Below, one piece after another: positions 47,491 through 57,100 of a DNA stretch of 64,000 nucleotides. The DNA is from Maribacter sp. GTDB lineage: Bacteria; Bacteroidota; Bacteroidia; Flavobacteriales; Flavobacteriaceae. Position numbers and translations under genes: made by a program. Position 1 is the stretch's first letter. Each line of letters begins with the position of its first letter. The notes beneath the pieces are model-generated. The model did not search any database, was not told the DNA's origin, and worked only from the letters and a program-made list of their open reading frames with translations. The stretch covers positions 62,001 through 126,000 of the forward strand of contig DRFI01000010.1 of assembly GCA_011050675.1 (NCBI GenBank). Reading direction: 5' to 3'.

Positions 47491-48483
47491 ATGATACGTA
47501 AGGCTCTCAACAAAATATTACTAATTCTACTTTTTAGTGTATCCTTTGCTTCAATAACCATTGCTTGCAGTAGCAGTGATGATAGCACAGTGTCGATTCC
47601 TGAACCAGAGCCTATTCCTGAGATAGTTTTAGATCCTACAAATAGTAATACTATTATTGAAGCCACTTCACCCGTTGAAGGCAATACTACTGTAACTTCC
47701 TCGATTACTGTACAATTAGCAAATAGTGATGGTACACTTATAACGAGCGGTGGTGATGTAGTAATACTCAACACGACCGGTACAGCAATTATATCATCAG
47801 TGACAGATAATGGTGACGGGACTTATTCTGCAAGTATTTCAAGTGATATAGAAGAGTCGATCACCATTTCGGGAACCGTTAATGGGTTTGCAATTACAGA
47901 CACCGAGATTATCGATTTTGAAGGGATTCAACCTAACCCTGCTCAGGAAGTAGGTCAATCAACAGAACCTTTAGGACCATCTATTTTACGTATCAATAGT
48001 GGAGGCCCTGAAATTGCGTATGGTGATATTATCTTTCAAGCCGACCAATATTTCGGAGATTATTCAGAAGCCTACACCAATCCATTTGTAACTGAAATAA
48101 GTGGAACAGATATGGATGAAATATACTTGACAGAACGTGTTACGGAAGACAGCAACGCTACCAGTCCATTTTCTTACGCTATCCCAGTAAGTAATGGTTC
48201 TTATACTGTTAAGCTGTATTTTGCTGAAATATATTGGGGCGTAGATAACCCTAAGATGCTTGAAGGAGGAATTGGTAGCAGGGTTTTTAATATTTCTATG
48301 GAAGAAATACAAATATTTACTGCTTATGATATATTCAAAGATCTTGGTGCTGCTGCTGCTAGCACAAGAATGTATGATATTGAAGTCGTAGATGGTGAGT
48401 TAAATATTTTATTTGAAGCTACTGCTGACAGACCAAAAATATCCGCTATAGAAATATTTGGCAATGGAACTATTGGTTCTTAA
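47491..48483 (+). CDS. Malectin-domain lipoprotein with bacterial Ig-like domain
   Basis: A 330-residue lipoprotein with lipobox ITIAC (Cys 26). An invasin/intimin-like Ig domain (about 55-145; SSITVQLANSDGTLITSGGD, SSVTDNGDGTYSASI) is followed by a malectin-type carbohydrate-binding domain (about 165-325; LRINSGGPEIAYGD, ITFQAD-like IIFQADQYFGD, VKLYFAEIYWG, NILFEATADRPKISAIEIFG). It is surface or periplasm exposed and probably binds glycan. The same malectin type occurs twice in the giant protein at 51186-59993. It stands alone in the accessory region. Confidence 0.85.
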   Translation: MIRKALNKILLILLFSVSFASITIACSSSDDSTVSIPEPEPIPEIVLDPTNSNTIIEATSPVEGNTTVTSSITVQLANSDGTLITSGGDVVILNTTGTAIISSVTDNGDGTYSASISSDIEESITISGTVNGFAITDTEIIDFEGIQPNPAQEVGQSTEPLGPSILRINSGGPEIAYGDIIFQADQYFGDYSEAYTNPFVTEISGTDMDEIYLTERVTEDSNATSPFSYAIPVSNGSYTVKLYFAEIYWGVDNPKMLEGGIGSRVFNISMEEIQIFTAYDIFKDLGAAAASTRMYDIEVVDGELNILFEATADRPKISAIEIFGNGTIGS

Positions 48484-48805
48484 ATCATCTAAGTAATTTT
48501 TTAATTGAATAATTAATTGCTAAAAGGTTTTAATAAGTAATAGATAAGTACTATATATTGAGCTTTGATGATTGAATATATAGCATAAAGAAGTGCATAG
48601 AAATGCTCCAGATAACTCAGCAAACATTAGCTGAGCTACCTGGAGTTTAGTTATGTATACTTAAACCATTTGAAAAAGGAAAGCCTGCCGCAGAAATCCT
48701 GAATAATATAGGTAATTCTTTAGGTATGAGATTCAATTGTTTTAGAAATAAAAGTAAATATGTTGAAATTATTCTGCATTATGATGACTAATTCGATAAT
48801 AAAAA
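48484..48805. other. 322-bp gap with a long hairpin and a possible coding relic
   Basis: It holds the 16-bp stem-loop at 48606-48645. After it, an open plus-strand stretch (48651-48791) encodes KPFEKGKPAAEILNNIGNSL and a further two dozen residues before TAA. It has no start codon and no domain I recognise; it may be a gene remnant. Confidence 0.4.
48606..48645 (-). ncRNA. Strong hairpin, 16-bp stem and 8-base loop
   Basis: CTCCAGATAACTCAGC faces GCTGAGCTACCTGGAG across an 8-base loop. On the minus-strand transcript all 16 positions pair, two as G-U; on the plus strand those two are A-C mismatches. No U-tract follows on either side, so it is not a standard terminator. It may be a structured RNA element or the remnant of a mobile-element end; its function is unknown. 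Confidence 0.4.
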
Positions 48806-49744
48806 TTATCCAGCCCTCAAAAAAGTTAATTTATCACTAACAAATTGCGCTGTAGCTTTCTCAGAGCATCTTTCTACCCACCATTTTTTTGTTAAATCCC
48901 CTAAACGCTCCATTTCAATTGGATTCTCAAGCAATTCAGCAACTTTTCTCAAACCATCTTTCCAATGGTGTACCTGTATAATTGGGGAATTTTGATAGAA
49001 ATAAGTGTCAGGTAGTTTCTCCGAAATGATAATGCACCCAGCTCTCATCGCTTCATAATGCCGAAAACATTCTGATGAAGATAACCCGCTAGGGCATAGC
49101 ACAATTTTACTATTAGCAATATACTGACCAAATTCTATCGGGGAAAGCCCCTGCATAAATCCTTTTGTAAAATGTATGTATGCATTTAAAAATCTGCTAT
49201 CAAAGTTAGATTTAAAATAAACCAATAGTTGTCTGGCAATAGATAATCTAATAGTAAAATTTGGGATTGTAGGTATCTCTAAAGAGAGTAAGGAAAGATA
49301 AAAATTAACTCTATTAATGTTTAAATTCCCACTAAAAAAAACAGAATACTTTCAATCAATCATAGGTAGGACAGACAAAGCAGGAACATTCTTAACGCAG
49401 CACAATGGAAAATTGAATATATTATTCCAATCAATAGTGTCCGTTTTTAAATAAGCTTTAAAAATGGCGTGATAATATTGTGAAATGTTATAAGGGATTA
49501 TGCCTGATTCTTCAGAAATATATAGAAGTACTTTTTTCTTATTAGAATGTATATATAAACTATCAGGTTCTATTTTAGGATTGCCACCAGCAAAAATAAA
49601 ATATATATATTCATCAAATAGATTTTTCATAATCGTTGACAAAAAGGTAAAGGTCTTTATTAAAGCATCTGATTCTACCAATTGATGAAATTCGTAATTA
49701 GATGATTTATCAAAAGAAACATTCTTGAATTTGGACAATGGCAT
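48806..49744 (-). pseudogene. Exostosin-like glycosyltransferase interrupted by an in-frame TGA
   Basis: Two open stretches (49744-49355 and 49351-48806) lie in the same frame and are separated only by TGA at 49352-49354. Together they encode 312 residues of a capsule-type exostosin-like glycosyltransferase. After the stop, KYSVFFSGNLNINR is followed by NSKIVLCPSGLSSSECFRHYEAMRAGC and SEKLPDTYFY, a typical donor-binding region. Family members have Arg or another residue at the stop position, so a CGA or AGA to TGA change is plausible. No frameshifts are present, so the lesion is recent, suppressed or an error. It would have acted in polysaccharide assembly, consistent with the neighbouring capsule locus. 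Confidence 0.75.
49186..49263. repeat. Direct repeat inside the glycosyltransferase gene (partner 47249-47331)
   Basis: The partner of the decayed fragment upstream of the malectin lipoprotein gene. Both are in the same orientation, 1.9 kb apart, and identical blocks include AAAATCTGCT and GATAATCTAATAG. Confidence 0.7.
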
Positions 49745-50232
49745 CGTAAGAATTTTAACTAAATAAAGTTACTTCATAATTATATCATTTTATAACTAGC
49801 TACACAAAATGGAGTGTTAAATTCTGAAAATTCTTTATTACTTAAATCCTTTATCAAAAGACATTCGATATTCAAAATCAGATAGTCGTTCGTACTTTTT
49901 AATTTCTTTTTTAAGTATATTTTTATTGGTAAGATTCACGTTATTTGACTCTTTAAAATACTAAGCATGGCTTTGCGTATACTACTTATAACCAATAAAA
50001 TAGAAACCTATAACCTTTTCCATTTTACGCCACTTCTTTTTTGACGCTTAATTTTTATGCGTAATGGACTGGGAAATTACGGGTGAATGATTAATTTCGT
50101 GAACCAAATTTAATTATTTGCTAATTTCCGTGCACTTTCCGGGACTTTTTGTACCTCAAATTACGTTAGACACCGTTAAACATGAAATTACAATACCTGT
50201 ATCGGCAAATAACTAAAATCTAATTCTTATTT
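49745..50232. other. 488-bp gap upstream of the cpsB-like gene
   Basis: No intact gene. On the minus strand 49838-49960 is open for 40 codons, ending ERLSDFEYRMSFDKGFK then TAA. This looks like a C-terminal gene fragment, family unrecognised. The right end holds copy 2 of the 60-bp repeat (50158-50215), 18 bp before the cpsB-like start. Confidence 0.4.
50158..50215 (+). repeat. Imperfect direct repeat, copy 2 (partner 46510-46569)
   Basis: It lies immediately upstream of the cpsB-like gene, so it may include that gene's leader or promoter. The copies differ by scattered substitutions and small indels. Confidence 0.65.
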
Positions 50233-50973
50233 ATGTTTAATTTTTTCTCCAAGAAACATTTTTTAATAGATCACTTAGAAGGTTTTATAGATATACACAA
50301 CCATATATTACCTGGTATAGATGATGGCGCAAAGACTGTAGAAGATTCTATTGAACTTATTAAAGGATTTAGTGAATTTGGAGTGACAGATTTTATCTGT
50401 ACCCCTCATATTATGGAGAATTATTATCCCAATACACCATTAACTATCAATTGCTCCCTATCGTTACTTAAGAACGCTCTAAAAATGAATAATTTAGAGC
50501 ACATAAATGTTGATATAGCAGCAGAACATATGATTGATTCTGGCTTTGAAACAATTCTTGAAGACAAACAAATCATGCCCTTGGCTAAAAATTATTTGTT
50601 GATAGAAATGTCTTATTTACAGGCTTCGATTAATTTTGATAGTTCGGTTGAGAAAATCAAGAGCTCGGGTTTATTTCCAATTTTTGCTCATCCTGAAAGA
50701 TATGCGTATTTACATAAAAATCTAAAAACCTATTCTAAATACAAGAACAAGGGCTTATTATTTCAAATGAACATTTTATCCTTAGGAGATTACTATGGCA
50801 AAGAAGTAAAACAAACTGCCATATACCTATTAAAAAACAATCTAGTTGATTTTCTTGCTAGTGATGTACATAAAATCACACAACTTAATTACCTAAAAAA
50901 AATAAGTATCAATGAAAAAACATTGATGCTTATTAAGCCTATTATTGAAAAGACTATTTATAATTTTAAGTAA
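50233..50973 (+). CDS. CpsB/CapC-family tyrosine-protein phosphatase (PHP fold)
   Basis: A 246-residue PHP-superfamily phosphatase. Metal-binding motifs appear in order: FIDIHNHILPGIDDGA (residues 18-33), CTPHIM, LIEMSY, FAHPERY and LASDVHK. CpsB-type enzymes dephosphorylate the C-terminal tyrosines of the Wzc-type autokinase and so control capsule export. A matching kinase (60412-62778) is present 9.4 kb away on the other strand. It is cytoplasmic. Confidence 0.9.
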   Translation: MFNFFSKKHFLIDHLEGFIDIHNHILPGIDDGAKTVEDSIELIKGFSEFGVTDFICTPHIMENYYPNTPLTINCSLSLLKNALKMNNLEHINVDIAAEHMIDSGFETILEDKQIMPLAKNYLLIEMSYLQASINFDSSVEKIKSSGLFPIFAHPERYAYLHKNLKTYSKYKNKGLLFQMNILSLGDYYGKEVKQTAIYLLKNNLVDFLASDVHKITQLNYLKKISINEKTLMLIKPIIEKTIYNFK

Positions 50974-51121
50974 ACACAATTATTTTTTAGACCTATCTAA
51001 CTTCACAGTTGTCAATATATTCTTCTAAAGTGAACTTTTTATTTGAATAATATATTCTTAAGGAGATATTATTTAATTACTGCTTTTTAAAATTATATAT
51101 TAAATCAGTATTATTATCTCT

Positions 51122-51168
51122 AAAAAAAAAAGAGGAAAATCTAATTTAGATTTTCCTCTTTTTTTTTT
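51122..51168. terminator. Bidirectional terminator between cpsB-like gene and giant surface-protein gene
   Basis: AAGAGGAAAATCTAA pairs perfectly with TTAGATTTTCCTCTT, flanked by A9 on the left and T8 on the right, so it has U-tracts in both directions. It lies 18 bp past the stop of the minus-strand gene. Confidence 0.92.
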
Positions 51169-51185
51169 AAATAATAGTTATAATT

Positions 51186-54100
51186 CTAATTTCTTACTAC
51201 CAACTTTTTAACCAATGGAGTATCTACACCTTGTACGTATGCATAAACAGTATAGATTTCATTTCTTAAATCGCCAATATAAAGTTCATAACTTCCATTA
51301 CCATTGAAAGATTCTAAGTACTCATATGTTTTAACCAACCTACCGCTAGTATCATATATATAAATACCTAATAATGGTGCTGGCACTTCCAAGTTAATAA
51401 ATACTTGCGCATTTTCACTAGCTGGATTTGGTGAAATCACCATATTATCCATGGTTGCATCGTAGGTTTCATTTTGATTAATGTTCCAATCAAAGTTTAC
51501 AGTACTCGATTCTGAAGGAGTTCCATCATCCGTTACAGTAACAATTACTGTATATGGACTGTTAACAGAAGCTCCGGCTGCTATCGTACCACTAATAAGT
51601 CCTGTTGACATATTTATAGTTAATCCATCAGGAAGATTATCTGCCGTAAAGGTCAAATTATCATCATCCGTAGCAAAAATTTGGAATGAAACCTCTTCAC
51701 CCTCCATTCCGCTTTGCGCTCCAGGATTTGTCACCTCAGGTGCTTCATTAACCACTATAATAACATCAGTTACGTTCCAGATAAAGGAAACCGTATTTGA
51801 TTCTGAAGGACTACCATCGTCCGTTACAGTAACATCTACTGCGAAAGGACTATTGGCTGATGCTCCAGCTTCAATTGTACCACTGATTAGTCCTGTTGAC
51901 ATATCTATAGATAATCCAGCAGGAAGATTGGCTGCCGTAAAGGTCATACTATCGTTATCTGCATCGGTAGCAACAATTTGTAATGAAACTACATCACCTT
52001 CTACTCCGTTCTGCTCTCCTGGGTTTGTAACCGTTGGAGCTTGATTAACAACTACAACTACGTCAGTTACGTTCCAAGCTAAGGATATCGTACTCGATTC
52101 TGAAGGAATACCGTCATCAGTTACAGTAACAGTCACTGAGAATGGACTATTAGCAGAAGTTCCAGCAGTAATAGTACCGCTAATTAATCCTGTAGCCGTA
52201 TCAATAGTCAACCCATCAGGAAGATTAATAGCAGTATAAGTCATACCATCATCCTCACCATCGATTGCTTCAATCTGTAATGAAACCACATCTCCCTCTA
52301 CTCCACTCTGATCTCCAGGGTTTGTAACCACAGGTGCCAAGTTTACAACAACATCAGTTACGTTCCAAACAAAGGCTATCGTACTCGCTTCTGAAGGACT
52401 ACCATCATCAGTTACGGTAACAGTCACTGAGAATGGACTATTAGCAGAAGTTCCAGCAGTAATAGTACCGCTAATTAATCCTGTAGTCGTATCAATAGTC
52501 AACCCATCAGGAAGATTGGTTGCCGTAAAGCTCATATTATCGTCTTCTGCATCTGTTGCTTCAATCTGTAATGAAATTACATTACCTTCTACTCCGTTTT
52601 GCTCTCCTGGGTTTGTAACCGTCGGAGCTTCATTAACAACTACAACTACATCAGTTACGTTCCAAGCAAAGGATACCGTACTCGATTCTGAAGGGCTACC
52701 GTCATCCGTAACAGTAACAACTACTGAGAATGGACTGTTAACGGAAGCTCCAGCTGCTATCGTACCACTTATCAATCCTGTTGAGACATCTATAGTCAAT
52801 CCATCAGGAAGATTCGTTGCTGAATAAGTCAATCCATCTGCATCGGTAGCAATAATTTGTAACGACACAATATCACCTTCTACAGTGTTTTGATCTCCTG
52901 GGTTGATAACCACTGGAGCTTCATTAGCAGGAACATTAACCGTAATTGTTAAAGTTGCCGTGTTTGTAAGAACACCATCGCTTACAGTTAATTCAACTTC
53001 GTACACACCAGGTGTTTCAAAATCATGAACTGGATCAGCAATAGCTTCTGTAGGAGAACCATCTTTAAAGTCCCATAAATATTCAACAACTCCTGTATCA
53101 TCCGTAGAATTACTACCAGTAAAATCAACAGTTAAAATAGCATCACCTGTCGTAACATTCGACTCTATGACAGCTACCGGCGCAGCATTACCCGCTTCAC
53201 CAATATTCCATACAAATTCAACAGTATTAGATTGAGATGGACTACAGTCGTCAGTTACAGTAACCTCTACATTGTAAGGACTATCACCTGAAGCTCCATT
53301 TGTTCCACCACCTTGAGTAGATTCGGCAGCCGCAAACAATTCCGAAGTCGTTAAATTTAAATTTACGTTATGTAAAGTTGCACGGTCTATAAGATGACCA
53401 TTTGATCTTGATGAAACTTCCATAGTGTATGTACCAGGGGTGTCAAATTGAACAAATACTTTATGAGCATCATTATCACTAGTTTGTGTATTCCAATTCC
53501 ATGCAATGGTATTGGTATATACTTTTAACCATCCATCAGAAGATGCTCCATTTACAACAGGTGTTTGACCAACCCCTCCTGGATAAACTTTACTTCCTGT
53601 ACCGTCATCATTTTTAGAGCCATAAAAATCATCTGCATCATTAAAACGTAACCATGCATCATTATGTTCTGTAGTAGGATCTTCAGGTCCTCCTCCAATA
53701 ATACCAATTTTATTATACCATTGAAATCTATAGATACCCGGTGTTGTTATTTCAACCTCCGTAGTAATGATTCCATTTCCAGGAGCACCGAAACTATCTA
53801 CTGAATTGTCTAGGTAACCACTACCTGTAAAACCAGCTTCAGCCGTCTCTTCGGTCCAATTACCTCCGTAAGTCAAATTCTCCATCTCTATAACTACCAG
53901 ACCATTATTTTCTTGATAAGCACCAGTACCTGATCCTCCATTAGAAACTGTCCCAGTAATTAGACCCGTATTAGAATCAATTGTTAAACCTGCGGGTAAG
54001 CCAGTTGCACTATAGGTTTCATCAGTACAAGCTGTTGTAGCGTCAATTTGAACTGAAACAACATCTCCTTCACTATTATTTTGTGTACCTGGATCTGTTA

Positions 54101-57100
54101 TTACAGGAACATCTACAGCGTTTGATAAAGCTATTTCTTTGGTTGTACCATTACCATATGTAATTGTTAATACTGCACTTCTATTATCTCCCGTTCCAGA
54201 TAGACTTATCTCTATAGGATGCGTACTATTCGCATTCAATAACTGATTCGTCAATTCTCCAGTATTAATACTAAAATCACTAGCATTAGTACCTGATATG
54301 ACCATCGATGTAATTATAACACCAACATTACCATTTTCTATATTTAAATCTATAGCTTCTGTTTCGCCATCTGCGATCAATAATCCATCTAAAGAATTTA
54401 CTTCACTAGCAACACTAGGGCTACCCACAGGGGCATCTTCACCGTAGTATTCCATATTCTTTTGATTGCTTCCTCCTTGAACTGGAGAACCTGCCAAAAT
54501 AAATATCCCATTTCCAGAAACTATAGCCTGTGTACCATGTCTAGGTGAATTCAACCCAGGTAAGGTAGTCCAAGTTTGAGATACTGGATCATATTCTTCA
54601 ACAGTTGTAAAAGCTGGTCCTGCGGTTTCGCTTTCACCACCGATTACCATTAATTTATCATTAAAGTTCACTGCAGAAGGTCCTCCTCTTGGTGTTGGTA
54701 TATTCTGACCTGCTGGTAATGTTGTCCAAGTTTGGCTAACAAAATCATAAACATCGACTTCTGAAATGGTAGGAGCAAACACTCCTCCCGTACCTCCTGA
54801 AAGACGACCCCCAGAAACGTAAAGTTTATAATCAATAACTACCGCTGCAAAATGATCTCTCGCTCTTGGTGCGTCAGTCAAAGCCGTCCATACTCCAGTT
54901 GCCGGATCAAATTCATCAAAATAAGAAACATAGCCACCATCATGACCTATAGTGTTTCCTGCAACGACGTAAAACTTATTATTGTACATCACCAATCCTG
55001 CAGAACCTCTTCTTCTAGAAGCTGGTATCTCTGGACCTTGAATCCATTCTTCATTCGCTGGGTCAAATGCCCATACATATTCGGCAGGAGATTCTGTTGG
55101 ATATAGATTGTCTTTAAAAGACCCTATAATCCATATTAACCCTTGATACTCGGTCGCTTGGAAATGATTAAATTCAAAAGGAGCTGAATTAACTAATGAT
55201 GTCCATGAATCAGATGTGTAATCGTAAACATCAATGGTAGAAGCATTTTCTCTACCACCCATTAAATAAAATTTATCACCGGCTTGCACAAATGAATTTT
55301 CGTGTCTTGCCGTATAATTTTCATCTTCATCTTTATTAACCCAGGTAGAAGCTATATTCCAAGCGAAAACTGTACTTACCGGTGCAGAACCTCGTTTAAA
55401 CGCAGTAACGACAACTTCATGTGCACCATTATTATTTGGACCACCAACAGCAGCAGTAGCCTCAATTGTACCAGTTACTTGACCAGTAGCTGAATTTATA
55501 CTAATTCCGTCAGGTTGACCTGAGATGTAATAAATAAGCTCTTCTCCTGAGTCACCACCAGATGCTGAAGATGTAAAGTCAACTACTGCATCAATATCAC
55601 TAACTTGGTTTGCTATTGTTGATATTGATAAAGCAGGATTTGCATTGTTAATTTCAAAAATTTCTATTGCACTAAGGATTGGATTTTCGGCAACCCCATG
55701 AAGAAATTCTAAATTTAATTCACCATCGTTAAGTGTTACAGGAAAAGTAAGCATACCAGCCCTCAAATGTCCAAATTCTGCTATTATATCCAAGTCATTT
55801 TGAACAACGACTCCTTCTAAAGAAATATCAAAAACTCTATCTCCTATTTCATTGGCAGGTTCAAAACTATTTCCTAAATAGACATTTACTACGTAATCAC
55901 CGTTTTCTAAAGGAAATTTAAATTCCATTTCCTCACCACCTGCCGCATCATAACGTTCTCTTCCAAAAACTCCATCGAAAGTTGTATTGTCAATGTACGC
56001 AGGAACCGTACTATGCTTTTTATTATATTCTAAAAGAGCATTAATAGAGAAACCAGTATTTACAGAATACATACCAGATGTATATGCTCCATTTGTATCA
56101 TTAAACTTCCAATCTGTAGCGGTATCTGAAGCAGTTACTAAATTACCACCGACATTTACTCTATAACTAAATGCTTCATAAATTACCCAATCAAAGGTTA
56201 TACTAACTGCATCACTGGTTAAACCATCCTCATCATCTACCGTAATGGTAACTGTATAAGGACTATTTAATTCAGCACCAACTTCAGCAGTACCCCCTAT
56301 ATTTCCATTAGTAGGTTCAATTACCAATCCTGGAGGAAGACCAACTGCTGTATAGTTTTTATTGCCATCACCACCGAAAGCAATTACAGTTAAACTGCCG
56401 TCAAGTTGCTCACCAACAGGAGTTCTTTGATTTTCAATATCTGCCACATATATAGGTGTTTCAGAATCTGAAGCATCTAAAATTTCTATACCATTAATCA
56501 TCGGGTTTTCAATAGCCCCATGCAGAAATACAATATCGATTTGACCGTCAGATACCGGTATAATATGACTTATTAATGTGCCAACTTCATGACCATACGT
56601 ACCAGACAAATCTATATTATCTAAAGCAGGATAAGTCAAACCTTCAATTTGAATATCGAACAATCGTTGTTCTGCTGCTGAAGTTCCTACCCAACCATTA
56701 CCCATGTATAATCTTACTTCGTAATTACCCGATTGTGTTACCGGAAAAGTATAAGACATATTTGGTGCACCTGGCGCACTATCAGCTCTTTCTGTTTTAA
56801 AAATAGTATTCGGTGTTGAAGTAGGTACACTTGCCCCACTATTTGCATTAAAGGCAAAAACTTGATTACTTCCCGCATTAGATAAATATGCAGAATTGTT
56901 ACCCGTAGTATCAGCTTCCCAGTCTATATCTCCGTCAATTGCAGTAAGCTGGGGACCACCAGTATTTACTCGATATAAGACAATAGGCGAATCTGTAACA
57001 TTTACTTCAAAAGACTGTTCTACAATATTAGATTCTGCATCAGTAGCACGAATTGTAATATTTGATATTGCCGAAGCACCAGGGTACGACAAGGTTAATT

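Noticed and set aside
48806..49744. Two separate small genes in the glycosyltransferase region
   Set aside because: The two open stretches are in the same frame, the second has no proper start (only TTG) and its conserved KYSVFFSGNLN motif begins immediately after the TGA, so they are one interrupted gene.
50158..50185. Integron attC site (GTTAGAC and GTTAAAC fit GTTRRRY)
   Set aside because: No matching RYYYAAC arm at a suitable distance, no cassette array and no integrase; the match is too short to stand alone.
46293..50232. Insertion sequence or transposon explaining the degraded region
   Set aside because: No transposase-like coding sequence, terminal inverted repeats or target-site duplications were found; the repeats are imperfect and direct.
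51480..52926. CRISPR-like or noncoding repeat array
   Set aside because: The ~293-bp repeats are in frame and encode Ig-like domains of one protein; there are no short repeats with unique spacers.
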